Assembly: GCF_013408095.1 (NCBI RefSeq)
Contig: NZ_JACBZF010000001.1
Coordinates: 248,001 to 312,000, forward strand
Source of the DNA: Novosphingobium marinum
GTDB lineage: Bacteria > Pseudomonadota > Alphaproteobacteria > Sphingomonadales > Sphingomonadaceae
Length of the DNA: 64,000 bases
Direction of reading: 5' to 3'
The notes under the pieces are model-generated. The model was not told the DNA's origin, made no database searches, and worked only from the letters and a program-made list of their open reading frames with translations. A program made the translations under genes and the position numbers. Positions 27,701 to 35,973 of this stretch are shown here, in pieces; position 1 is the first letter of the stretch, and the number at the start of each line of letters is the position of its first letter.

Positions 27701-28299
27701 TCAGGCCGAACATGATCATGCCGCATCGCCGGTACGCGGGCCAGTACAACGAAACCGACATGATAACCCGCCTGTTGTTCAGTCTCGTCAAGACGGGACT
27801 GGCGCCCCGCTCGTTCTACGAACTGGACGCCGATGGCCGCAGGCAGCGCACGCACTACGATGGCCAGCCGGTCGATTTCCTGGCTGCGGTCATGCGCGAA
27901 GTGAGCGAGAAGCCCTACGAGGGCTTCCACACCTACAACATGGTTAACGACCACGACGACGGCTACTCGCTCGACAGCTTCGCCGACTGGGTCGAGAGCG
28001 CCGGCTATCCGGTCGACCGGGTCGAGGACCATGGCGACTGGCACTCGCGCTTCGAGGCCAAGCTGCGCAACCTCGCCGAAGAGGAAAGGCAGCATAGCTC
28101 GATCAACATCCTCGGCCACTTCGCGCAGCCGCACGCGGCGAGCGAAAGCGCGCTGAACAGCAGCGTCTACGCGCAGACGGTGAAATCGCTCGAGGTCGGG
28201 CCCGACATCCCGCAACTCGACGAGGCCTATATCCACAAGTACCTGGCCGACATGCAGGTGCGCGGCTTCATCGAAGCGCCCGAACCCGCGATGACCTGA
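24751..28299 (+). CDS. car: Carboxylic acid reductase (adenylation-carrier-reductase, CAR)
   Basis: CAR reduces a carboxylic acid to the aldehyde with ATP and NADPH; the carrier domain must be phosphopantetheinylated. The 1182-residue protein has all three domains. Adenylation: [13 protein letters not shown] near residue 255, [41 protein letters not shown] (adjoining motifs). Carrier: [11 protein letters not shown], Ser693 the attachment site. Reductase: SDR-type [10 protein letters not shown] at 786-795 and Tyr959-x3-Lys963 in [10 protein letters not shown]. The length fits the family (about 1170). It stands alone in its transcription unit, followed by a strong terminator. No phosphopantetheinyl transferase is encoded nearby. 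The substrate is unknown. Confidence 0.93.
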   Translation: [1182 protein letters not shown]

Positions 28300-28305
28300 A
28301 TCGGA

Positions 28306-28340
28306 AAAGGCCCGCGACCTAACGACGGCCGCGGGCCTTT
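28306..28340. terminator. Bidirectional Rho-independent terminator
   Basis: An 11-bp perfect stem AAAGGCCCGCG / CGCGGGCCTTT with a 13-base loop is flanked by A and T runs on either side. It separates the convergent CAR and AraC-type regulator genes and can serve both. Confidence 0.85.
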
Positions 28341-28363
28341 CGGTCTCTCCTCGCTCGCCCGCG

Positions 28364-29410
28364 CTAGTGCTGCCTGGCGAAGGAGCGGGGCGCGACGCCC
28401 CAGTGTCGCTTGAAAGCCCGCGCGAACGAGCTTTCGATCTCGTAGCCCACGCGCCGTCCGACATCGTGCATGCTGAGAGTCTCGACCTGCAGCAGGCGCG
28501 CCGCGCGCTCCATGCGTTCGCGGGTCAGGAAGCTCATCGGCGCCTCGCCCATGATCTCCTGGAAGGCCGCGGCGAAAGCCGAGCGCGAGAGACCGACGTG
28601 CGCCGCCATGCTCTCGACCGTCCAGTTCCTCTCCGGGTGTCCACGCATCTCGCGAAGGATCGTCCCGATCCGTCGCTGGTTCGGATTGCGCATGTCGCGA
28701 TATTCATTCTGCCTGAGGGCCATCGAATACTGCTTCAGGACGTGGCAGAGATGAAGGTTCACGAAGGCAAAGGCGAATGCCTTCCCGCCAGGTCCCTTGA
28801 ACTCCTCCAGGATCGTTCCGTGATCGAAGGGGAAGGGCTTCATCGTGTACGCGCGCTCTTCGCGCTCCTCCTTGATGAGCGCGAACAGATCGGGCGCAGC
28901 CCGGTTCGAAAGCGCGCTGGAGCCGAAATACCCGAGATCGAGCACGCATTGCAGGACGCACGCTTCCGGCCCCTTGTCATCCAGGCGCACGGTTTCGAAA
29001 TCGTCCCTTGCGGGCCGCTCGGACGCAGGCGTGGACAGCCTGACCATCCTGGGGCCGATGCCGACCAGGTGGGCATCGCCGTAGAACACGATCGCGATCT
29101 CGCCGGGCTTGATCAGCGTCGAGAAACCCTTGTCGGTGGTGATCGCGGTCTCGCCGGAACAGGCGAGGTACATGGTCGGCTTGCGCGACGCCGGTACCTT
29201 GGCGGTCGCGTCGCCAAGGTGGAGGAACCGCATGCTGCCGCCTTCGACACGCAGGTCCTGCATGAACAGTTCCGAAAGCGACGATTCCTTGACGGAGCGG
29301 GCCGGAGCATCGGCGTTGCATGCGCCGGCCTCGCAATCCGGGTCGCCGCCGGGCCGCCATGCCGGAGCGTCTTTCTCAGGCCGGACGAGGTAGGGGTTGT
29401 AGGCGCCCAT
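28364..29410 (-). CDS. AraC-family transcriptional regulator
   Basis: This 348-residue DNA-binding regulator has an N-terminal sensor region (about residues 1-235, with TMYLACSGETAI and ending near the GGKAFAFAFVNLHL stretch). The C-terminal double helix-turn-helix contains VGLSRSAFAAAFQEIMGEAP and VGYEIESSFARAFKRHWGVAPRSF. The ATG at 29410 lies four bases after the stop of the upstream SDR gene on the same strand, so the pair is translationally coupled. By position it may control the SDR operon, the convergent CAR or both; the effector is unknown. Confidence 0.87.
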   Translation of the reverse strand: MGAYNPYLVRPEKDAPAWRPGGDPDCEAGACNADAPARSVKESSLSELFMQDLRVEGGSMRFLHLGDATAKVPASRKPTMYLACSGETAITTDKGFSTLIKPGEIAIVFYGDAHLVGIGPRMVRLSTPASERPARDDFETVRLDDKGPEACVLQCVLDLGYFGSSALSNRAAPDLFALIKEEREERAYTMKPFPFDHGTILEEFKGPGGKAFAFAFVNLHLCHVLKQYSMALRQNEYRDMRNPNQRRIGTILREMRGHPERNWTVESMAAHVGLSRSAFAAAFQEIMGEAPMSFLTRERMERAARLLQVETLSMHDVGRRVGYEIESSFARAFKRHWGVAPRSFARQH

Positions 29411-29414
29411 CGCC

Positions 29415-30197
29415 TCAGGCCTTCGTGCTGATCGGCGGCCGTATGAAGACTTCGTGCAGGTTGATGTCGACGGGCTGCTCGAGGATGTAGCGAACGACGT
29501 TCGCGACGTGCTGCGGGTCACCTACGATCCTGCTGATTTCGGGGCTCTCGCGGTCGATACCGAGTCGCTCGAGATTGTTGGCGAGGTTGACCATCGTGTC
29601 GGGCATGAAGTCGCGCGAAAGCTGGGTGGCGAAGCCTCCGAGGATGACGGTGGCGACGCGGATGTCGTCATGCTCCAGTTCCTTGCGAAGCGTATCGCCG
29701 ATCATCTCGGCCGCCTTCTTGGAGATGCCGTAGACGCCCGGCTCCTCGAACCGGCCCTGGACCGAACCGATGTTGATGACGTGGCCGGGCTTGCCGTGCG
29801 CACGCATCGCCTTGACGGCGGCCTGGCTACCTTCGAGCATCGCCATCACGTTGATGTCGAGCATCGCCTGCCAGCGGTCGATGGTGCCGTCCATCAGGGG
29901 CTCGGGATACATGACGCCGGCATTGTTGACGACGGTGAACAGGTGCGGGTGATCCTTGCCGACCTTCGCGACGAGTTCCTGAAGCGGACCGCGTTGCTGG
30001 AGGTCCATCGATACCTTGGTCGCCGCCGGACCGCCTTCGCGGGCGATCGAGTCGGCGGTATCGGCCAGCCCTTCGTCGGAGCGTCCGATCAGCCAGACAT
30101 CGGCGCCGCAACGCCCCAGCTCGATTGCGATGGCCTTGCCGATACCGCTGGATGCCCCGGTAACGATGGCGGCCTTGCCCTTGAAATCTGCGCTCAC
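29415..30197 (-). CDS. Short-chain dehydrogenase/reductase
   Basis: This 260-residue classical SDR has TGASSGIGKA, the NNAGVM strand, Ser in NIGSVQGR and the catalytic pair in GVYGISKKAA. Two GTG codons compete: 30203 and 30197. An AGGAG sits at a proper distance only for 30197, which is therefore used. The C-terminus (NLHEVFIRPPIS) matches the NAD(P)-dependent 'YdfG/serine dehydrogenase-like' SDRs. It is coupled to the downstream AraC-type regulator. An inverted repeat (30277-30288) lies about 80 bases upstream. Confidence 0.85.
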   Translation of the reverse strand: MSADFKGKAAIVTGASSGIGKAIAIELGRCGADVWLIGRSDEGLADTADSIAREGGPAATKVSMDLQQRGPLQELVAKVGKDHPHLFTVVNNAGVMYPEPLMDGTIDRWQAMLDINVMAMLEGSQAAVKAMRAHGKPGHVINIGSVQGRFEEPGVYGISKKAAEMIGDTLRKELEHDDIRVATVILGGFATQLSRDFMPDTMVNLANNLERLGIDRESPEISRIVGDPQHVANVVRYILEQPVDINLHEVFIRPPISTKA

Positions 30198-30276
30198 GAT
30201 CACTCTCCTCTTTCACCGGAGCCCGGGGCGCCGGTTCGGTTTTCGTCTCTCTCGGACGATAGATAGTAATCTATAT

Positions 30277-30288
30277 CACTACATAGTG
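30277..30288. promoter_or_regulatory. AT-rich inverted repeat upstream of the SDR/AraC operon
   Basis: CACTA-CA-TAGTG is a perfect dyad in an unusually AT-rich stretch (30258-30300) just upstream of the SDR. It is a plausible operator or promoter element for the SDR/regulator pair. Confidence 0.4.
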
Positions 30289-30355
30289 GGAAATACCAAA
30301 ACTCCTGCATAGGCAACAGATCGTCCAATCGCGCGCGGTCACGCGTAAGGGCCGG

Positions 30356-31507
30356 TCAGAACGCGTCGAGCGAGTTGTAGTCGTCCATCGCCGCTCCGAA
30401 CCTGCGAAGGAATTCGACGGTGGTGCGTTCCGGCTGCATCGCGGGCATGTCGCCTGTCGGGCACATCGTGATCGTCCAGAACGCGAATGCGGTCATCAGC
30501 TGCTGGCGAATGTTCAGGAACGCGTCGTCGAAGGAAACCGGGGGCACGCCGTGTTCCTGCATCCTCTCGAGGTAGAGCCTGAGCAGGTCGAGCTGCCAGT
30601 CGCGCCGCTGCTCGATGGTCAGTGCGGTCGTTGTCGCGAACACGAAATCGCGCGACCAGTGCCCGATGGTGACCACCTGCCAGTCGTGCAGGCCCATGCG
30701 GTCGTCGGGAAGCAGGAACCAGTTCTTGAGATGGACGTCGCTGTGGATCAGCGTGTGCGGAAGTTCGTTGTGCCGGGCGACCGATTTCTCGGTGGCGAGC
30801 CATACCTCGGCGCGGCGGCGTCGCAATCCTTCCGGCAGCTGCGGCGCGATCGTCTCGAAGCCGCGGTCGCAGAAGTCGGGAAAGTCCGGAGCGCCGTGCA
30901 TCATCTCGGCCCACCAGGCGGGCCAGCGCTTGAAAGGGATCGATTCCGTTCCAAGCTCGTCGCTCTCGTGGAAGCGGCTGTGCAGGCCTGCAAGCGTCTC
31001 GACCATCTGCTCCGCCTGCCTGCGCGTTAGAGTCGTCCGCTCGTCGGGGAAGGCGGCTTTGTCCGCCATGTCGTCCATCATGATCATGTAGGCGAAGGTT
31101 TCGGGATCGAACCGCGCGTATCGCGGTGTCGGCGTCGGGATCGAGAGGCGCGGCTGGACGAGATTATAGAAATCCGCCTCGGCCTTGGCGGTCTCCGATA
31201 CCCCGAGAACCAGCCGGTTCTCCAGGGTCTCCGCCGCCTTGCAGAAAACGGTCCGGGGCAGGCCGGCCGCATCGCCGGCGGCATTGTAGCTCAGGAAAAT
31301 CCGGCGGCGGTTCGAGGATCCGTCGTCGCGTTCGTCGAAGGAAAAGTCCGTGACGTGGGCGTCGGGGTTGTCGCTGCACAGGACATTGTCCAGCCATTGC
31401 CCTGTGATCGACGCATAGTTCGGCGGCACTTCCTCAGCGCGCGTTACCGAGCGTCCGTGATCCTCGGCCTCGAACGCTTCGCGCACTCGCTTCGCATCGA
31501 CGAGCAT
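30356..31507 (-). CDS. APH-fold phosphotransferase-family protein (small-molecule kinase)
   Basis: This 383-residue protein has an aminoglycoside-phosphotransferase/choline-kinase fold. The catalytic loop is LIHSDVHLKNWF (HxDxxxxN) and the metal-binding motif LHDWQ stands for DFG. The nucleotide-binding Lys is probably in TVFCKAAETLE. Proteins of this subfamily sit beside acyl-CoA dehydrogenases in many catabolic clusters; the best-studied relatives (LvaA, ACAD10/11 kinase domains) phosphorylate hydroxyacyl-CoAs. It is encoded 81 bases downstream of an enoyl-CoA hydratase gene on the same strand, with a GGGAGAGG ribosome site. Drug resistance is unlikely from this context. Confidence 0.82.
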   Translation of the reverse strand: MLVDAKRVREAFEAEDHGRSVTRAEEVPPNYASITGQWLDNVLCSDNPDAHVTDFSFDERDDGSSNRRRIFLSYNAAGDAAGLPRTVFCKAAETLENRLVLGVSETAKAEADFYNLVQPRLSIPTPTPRYARFDPETFAYMIMMDDMADKAAFPDERTTLTRRQAEQMVETLAGLHSRFHESDELGTESIPFKRWPAWWAEMMHGAPDFPDFCDRGFETIAPQLPEGLRRRRAEVWLATEKSVARHNELPHTLIHSDVHLKNWFLLPDDRMGLHDWQVVTIGHWSRDFVFATTTALTIEQRRDWQLDLLRLYLERMQEHGVPPVSFDDAFLNIRQQLMTAFAFWTITMCPTGDMPAMQPERTTVEFLRRFGAAMDDYNSLDAF

Positions 31508-31588
31508 AAGTCCTCTCCCGCATTTGTGATACGCTTGCGAACCTTGTCGGTGCGATCCTCCTTTCGGTCAATACCTCCCCGTAGAAAT

Positions 31589-32332
31589 CTACCGGGCGAA
31601 TCTCGAGAAGCTTCGTTTCGCATCCTCGCTTTCGCTTGCGTGTGCGAACAGGCGGTTCGCATGCCGGTCTGCCTCTTCGCCCGCTGGATCGGATGCGAAG
31701 TACTCCTTGACCGCGGCCACCTGTTCGGTCGGCAATTGCGCCAGCTTTTCCGCGGTCTCGGCGGCAATCCGACGGGGATCGTCGCACACGATGTCGGCCA
31801 GGCCTGACTCCTGAGCCTCGCGCCCGTCGAAGGTGTCGATGCCGAACGAGAGGCGTCTGGCGAAAGCGGGACCGGTCCGCAGCCGCACTGGGCCGAGGCC
31901 CCACGCGGGAAACAGTCCGATGGGGACCTCGGGCAGGCTCCACTTCGCATCGGGCGCGGTGACGACGATGTCGCATGCCGCCGCGAGCGTCAGGCCGCCG
32001 CCGATGGCGAAGCCCGATACCTCAGCCACGACCGGACGGGAATGCGCGACGATCGCCCGCGAAAGCCGGCCGCAATCCGCCTCGAACAGCGATCGTTCGC
32101 GAACGCTCATGCCGGCCAGTTCCTTGAGGTCGCTTCCGGCGCAGAACCCCTTGCCCTCGCCCGAGAGCAGTATCGCGCCCGCGTTTCTGCCCGCCTCGGA
32201 TTCGAGCACGGCGAACAGCGATCGGACCATCGGCCAGGTCATCGCGTTTCGTTGCAGTGGCCGGTCGAGCACGACGCGCAGCACGCCGCGGGCGGTTTCG
32301 GGTGACAAAACGGTGATGTCGTCGAGGGTCAA
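31589..32332 (-). CDS. Enoyl-CoA hydratase/isomerase family protein
   Basis: The 247-residue crotonase-fold protein has LDRPLQRNAMTWPMV, the oxyanion-hole segment GKGFCAGSDLKELAG and the second loop SGFAIGGGLTLAAACD. The usual second catalytic Glu position reads LPEVPIGLFPAW. The TTG at 32332 has AGGAG six bases upstream and gives the normal crotonase N-terminus. An ATG at 32371 has no spacing for a ribosome site, so TTG is preferred. The gene is divergent from a KstD-like flavoprotein and shares with it a promoter gap containing the recurring GTGTCCTAGCATAC motif. Confidence 0.83.
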   Translation of the reverse strand: MTLDDITVLSPETARGVLRVVLDRPLQRNAMTWPMVRSLFAVLESEAGRNAGAILLSGEGKGFCAGSDLKELAGMSVRERSLFEADCGRLSRAIVAHSRPVVAEVSGFAIGGGLTLAAACDIVVTAPDAKWSLPEVPIGLFPAWGLGPVRLRTGPAFARRLSFGIDTFDGREAQESGLADIVCDDPRRIAAETAEKLAQLPTEQVAAVKEYFASDPAGEEADRHANRLFAHASESEDAKRSFSRFAR

Positions 32333-32458
32333 GGCTGTCTCCTGTCGCGCCGCTGGTACGCTCGCTATCATTCTCCCGCTGCATGCTGCAATCGGATTGC
32401 CGTCTCGAACGCGGAAGGTGAGCGAATTGCAGCTTGCGGGAAAGGTGGCTGCGACATA

Positions 32459-32472
32459 GTGTCCTAGCATAC
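32459..32472. promoter_or_regulatory. Recurring motif GTGTCCTAGCATAC, copy 1 (candidate operator)
   Basis: The motif lies in the 184-base gap between the divergent enoyl-CoA hydratase and KstD-like flavoprotein genes, 44 bases before the latter. The same 14 bases recur at 61939-61952, and its reverse-complement core GTATGCTA recurs at 53397 and 59323, all in promoter gaps of catabolic genes. Confidence 0.55.
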
Positions 32473-32516
32473 CAAAGTGGCGGCGCTCGACGGTTGGACC
32501 GCCAGGGGAGAGAGAA

Positions 32517-34145
32517 ATGGCATCGAACTGGGACTTTGAGACCGACGTCCTCGTCATCGGATCCGGATCCGCCGGACTTGCCGCGGCGCTGAGCGCGCGC
32601 GACCGGGGAGTCGACGTGACCATCCTCGAAAGGTCGGACAAGCTTGGCGGCACCAGCGCGGTATCGGGCGGTCTGCCATGGGTGCCCAACAACCACCACA
32701 TGGCCGAGATCGGGGCAAGCGACAGCAGGGAAGAGGCGCTCGCCTACCTGAAGCGCCTGTCCGCCGGAAAGGCGGACGAAGAGCTGTGTGAAACCTACGT
32801 CGACACCGCGCCCGACGTGATCAAGTTCCTGGAGGACCGGACGGAGCTGGAATTCGTCGCGCTCGACATACCCGATTACCATTCGGAGCTGGAAGGCGGA
32901 AAGACGGGGCGCTCGCTCACCGCGCGGGTCTTCCCGGCGGGCGGCCTCGGCGATCTGCGACCGGCCCTGCGCATGAGCCCGCACTTCCCGTTCCCGGTTT
33001 CGCTGGCCGACGTGACGGACGGCAAGGTCAACCTGTTCGATCCGCAGGTCATCGCCGACAGGCTTGAGCGCGATCTCGTAGGAACCGGGCATGCGCTGAT
33101 GGCAGGGCTGATCAAGGCGGCAAACGACAAGGGCATCGCGTTTCGCTTGGGGGTGCGGGCAAAGCGACCCGTCATGGAAGACGGTGTTGTCGTCGGCATC
33201 GAGGTCGAGGAGGGCGGGGCGACCCGCCGCTACGGTGCGCGGCGCGGCGTAATCATCGCCTCGGGCGGGTTCGAATGGAACGACGAACTTCTCAAGGACT
33301 TCGTCTACGGTCCAACACCGGCACCGATCAGCCCGCCGATAAACGAAGGCGACGGGCTGTGCATCGCGATCGATGCGGGCGCGGAACTCGGCAACATGAG
33401 CGAAACGCATTATCACGCCTCGATGCGGATACCGGGCGAGGAATACGAAGGTCGCCAGCTCAATCGCCTGACTTCGGCGGAGCGCCATTCGCCCGGCGCA
33501 ATCATGGTCAACGGCAAGGGCCGTCGGTTCGTGAACGAGGCGCTGTCCTATCACGACGTCTGCCTGGCGATGCGCACACACGATCCGCAGACCTTCGAAT
33601 TCCCCAACGCGCGCGCTTTCGTGATCGTGCACGGCGGCTATCTCGAAAAGTACACGTTCCTGACGCGGATGCCGGGCGACCCGGTGCCTTCCTGGCTGAC
33701 GAGCGCCGAGACCCCGCGCGAGCTTGCCGCCAAGATCGGCGTGGACCCCGACGGGCTCGAGGAAACGATAGCGACCTTCAATGCCAATGCGGCCAAGGGC
33801 GTCGATCCCGAATTCCGGCGCGGGACCAACGAATACGACCGCTATTACGGCGATCCCGACAGGGAAGGGGCCTTCCGGACTCTCGGGCCGCTCGACACAC
33901 CCCCGTACTACGCCTGCGAAATCCGCGTCGGGACCATCGGCACACGGGGAGGCCCGCGCGTCAACAGCCAGGCTCAGGTGCTGGCGAAGGGCGGGGGCAT
34001 CGTGCCGGGCCTGTTCGCCGCGGGCAACGCCATGGCAGCGTTCTTCGGAATGTCCTATCCCGGCGCTGGCGGGACCATCGGTCCGGCGCTGACCTTCGGC
34101 TACATTGCCGGACAGACCGCCGCCGGCGGCAGCAATCGCTTCTGA
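32517..34145 (+). CDS. FAD-dependent flavoprotein of the 3-ketosteroid-1-dehydrogenase/fumarate-reductase family
   Basis: The 542-residue enzyme has an N-terminal FAD fold (DVLVIGSGSAGLAAALSA, then LERSDKLGGTSAVSGG). The C-terminal FAD/substrate segment is GNAMAAFFGMSYPGAGGTIG, closely matching the end of KstD proteins (TYPGPGATIGPA). It probably introduces or reduces a C=C bond next to a carbonyl; a steroid substrate is one possibility, not shown. The ATG at 32517 follows GGGGAGAGAG. The next gene begins immediately after its stop. A second, shorter member of the same family is encoded at 48215-49648. Confidence 0.83.
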   Translation: MASNWDFETDVLVIGSGSAGLAAALSARDRGVDVTILERSDKLGGTSAVSGGLPWVPNNHHMAEIGASDSREEALAYLKRLSAGKADEELCETYVDTAPDVIKFLEDRTELEFVALDIPDYHSELEGGKTGRSLTARVFPAGGLGDLRPALRMSPHFPFPVSLADVTDGKVNLFDPQVIADRLERDLVGTGHALMAGLIKAANDKGIAFRLGVRAKRPVMEDGVVVGIEVEEGGATRRYGARRGVIIASGGFEWNDELLKDFVYGPTPAPISPPINEGDGLCIAIDAGAELGNMSETHYHASMRIPGEEYEGRQLNRLTSAERHSPGAIMVNGKGRRFVNEALSYHDVCLAMRTHDPQTFEFPNARAFVIVHGGYLEKYTFLTRMPGDPVPSWLTSAETPRELAAKIGVDPDGLEETIATFNANAAKGVDPEFRRGTNEYDRYYGDPDREGAFRTLGPLDTPPYYACEIRVGTIGTRGGPRVNSQAQVLAKGGGIVPGLFAAGNAMAAFFGMSYPGAGGTIGPALTFGYIAGQTAAGGSNRF

Positions 34146-34146
34146 A

Positions 34147-34719
34147 ATGCCCGAGGTCAAAACGGCGCGGGAAGTGCGGGTCTCACCGTCGCAGGCATGG
34201 TCGTTCGTCTCCGCGATGGACAACTGGGCACCGCTGCTGACCGGGTACGTCGATCATCGGGTGATCGACGATGTTCACTCCGAATGGACGGTCCGCGGCG
34301 AGCTTGCGGGGCTGTCCCGGGTGGCGAAGTTCGCCGTCGCGATCACCGAGTGGAACGAGCCCGATGCAATCGCCTTCAGGCTCGAAGGACTGGACGAGCC
34401 GTTCACGGGGTCGGGCCGGTTCGCCATCGGGACGGGCGAGCTGCCGGATCAGGTCGCCGAAAGCGGGGAACCTGCAAGGCGCGGGCTTTTCGCGCGCCTT
34501 GTCGCCTGGATCACCCGGTTCCTGATCGGGAGCAGGAAGCCGGATCGGGGTGCGCCCCAAGCTCCCGGCGCGGCTGCTTCGCGGCTGTCATGCACGCTCG
34601 AGGTCCTGGCCCACGGCGGCTCGGGGCCGATGGTCAACCTGCTGCTGCCCGGCATTCTCGAGGCAGTGGCGAGCGATACGGCGGACCGGATCGTCTCGGC
34701 ACTCGAAGCGAAGGCCTGA
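34147..34719 (+). CDS. SRPBCC (CoxG-like) protein
   Basis: This 190-residue START/SRPBCC-fold protein resembles CO-dehydrogenase subunit G: VRVSPSQAWSFVSAMDNWAPLLTGY at the N-terminus and a C-terminal helix (NLLLPGILEAVASDTADRIVSALE). A basic, possibly membrane-touching linker (LFARLVAWITRFLIGSRK) interrupts the domain. The ATG at 34147 is one base after the flavoprotein stop, so translation is coupled. A ligand-carrying or assembly role for the upstream flavoprotein is inferred from the pairing only. Confidence 0.75.
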   Translation: MPEVKTAREVRVSPSQAWSFVSAMDNWAPLLTGYVDHRVIDDVHSEWTVRGELAGLSRVAKFAVAITEWNEPDAIAFRLEGLDEPFTGSGRFAIGTGELPDQVAESGEPARRGLFARLVAWITRFLIGSRKPDRGAPQAPGAAASRLSCTLEVLAHGGSGPMVNLLLPGILEAVASDTADRIVSALEAKA

Positions 34720-34720
34720 C

Positions 34721-35833
34721 TCAGCTCCCCGCGTAGTCGGGGTAGTCGATGTAGCCCTTCTCGTCCCCGACGTAGGCATAATCGAAGTCGGCCTCGGCGA
34801 GCGGAAGCGACTGCCTGAAGCGCGTGACGAGGTCGGGATTGGCGATGTAGGGGCGGCCGAAAGATACCGCATCGGCCTGTCCGGCCGCGATGAACTCGTC
34901 CGCGGTTTGCGCATCGAAGCTGCCGTTCTGGATGACGGCTCCCGAGTAGGCAGCGCGCAGCTTGTCCATGACGGGCCTATCAGGCTTTTCCATGAAGCCC
35001 GAGGCGATCGGCTCGATCAGGTGGACATAGGCCATGCCGGCTTTCTGCGCGATCGAACCGATTGCGCCGGTAAGGGCGTCGGGGTTCTCGTCGCCCATGC
35101 CCTTGCGCTCGCTCGTCGGGCTGACACGCATGCCGACGCGGTCCGGCGCGATCTCGGAGCAGACGGCGCCGATGACCTCGGCGAGGAAGCGCGTCCTGCC
35201 GTTCACGTCGCCGCCGTAACCGTCCGTCCGATGGTTCGTCTTCGACTGCAGGAACTGGTCGATCAGATACCCGTTGGCCGCGTGAATCTCGACGCCGTCG
35301 AACCCGGCGCGCCTGGCGTTGGCGGCCCCTATCGCATAGCTTTCCAGCGCACGGGCGATGTCCGCCGCGTCCATTTCGCGCGGGACGACATAGGGCTTCA
35401 TCGGCAGGAAGTGGCTGTCATCTCCGGCGGGGCGGGGCGCGAACGTCTCTCCTTCCCCGGCGATCGCGGATGGCGCGATGGGCAGTTCTCCGCCCAGATA
35501 GTCCGGAAGCACGAGGCGGCCCATGTGCCAGAGCTGGCAGACCATCCTGCCTCCAGCCTCATGCACCGCATCGGTGACGCGCCGCCAGGCATCGACCATT
35601 TCCTGCGTCCAGATGCCGGGCGCGCGGTACCAGCCCATTCCGAGGGGATCGACCGCGGTCGCTTCGGAGACGATGAGCCCGCAATCGGCGCGCATGGCGT
35701 AATAGTCCGCCATCATTTCGGTCGGCACGTGTTGTTCGGTCGCCCGGGCGCGTGTCAGGGGAGCCATGACGATGCGGTTGGGGCATTCGATTGCACCGAG
35801 TGAGACGGGCGAGAAAAGTGATTCGGCTGGCAT
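34721..35833 (-). CDS. Old Yellow Enzyme-family ene-reductase (NADH:flavin oxidoreductase)
   Basis: This 370-residue FMN TIM-barrel enzyme starts LFSPVSLGAIECPNRIVMAPLTRARA. It has the substrate-binding His/Asn motif EIHAANGYLIDQF followed by TDGYGG, and the phosphate-binding C-terminal part (AVSFGRPYIANPDLV). OYEs reduce activated C=C bonds, for example in cyclic enones. The ATG at 35833 is preceded by AGGAGG. It is convergent with the CoxG-like gene (1-base gap) and divergent from a MarR regulator, which probably controls it. Confidence 0.9.
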   Translation of the reverse strand: MPAESLFSPVSLGAIECPNRIVMAPLTRARATEQHVPTEMMADYYAMRADCGLIVSEATAVDPLGMGWYRAPGIWTQEMVDAWRRVTDAVHEAGGRMVCQLWHMGRLVLPDYLGGELPIAPSAIAGEGETFAPRPAGDDSHFLPMKPYVVPREMDAADIARALESYAIGAANARRAGFDGVEIHAANGYLIDQFLQSKTNHRTDGYGGDVNGRTRFLAEVIGAVCSEIAPDRVGMRVSPTSERKGMGDENPDALTGAIGSIAQKAGMAYVHLIEPIASGFMEKPDRPVMDKLRAAYSGAVIQNGSFDAQTADEFIAAGQADAVSFGRPYIANPDLVTRFRQSLPLAEADFDYAYVGDEKGYIDYPDYAGS

Positions 35834-35973
35834 TCGCGCTATCCTCCTGATCGTCGATCGCTCTGGTCCATCGCGATTTGGTGCGCATGCAAACGATGGC
35901 CGCCCCGGTGTCAAGGGCGAACGATCGTTCCAGTGCCTGGGGTCTTTTCAGCCGTCCGCGGGCAGCACCGCAA

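Noticed and set aside
30356..31507. Aminoglycoside resistance determinant
   Set aside because: The protein has the APH fold, but it sits in an acyl-CoA catabolic operon and lacks close similarity to known resistance phosphotransferases.
32022..34223. 733-codon open frame antisense to the KstD-like flavoprotein
   Set aside because: The flavoprotein on the plus strand has clear FAD motifs. The antisense product has none and crosses an intergenic promoter region.
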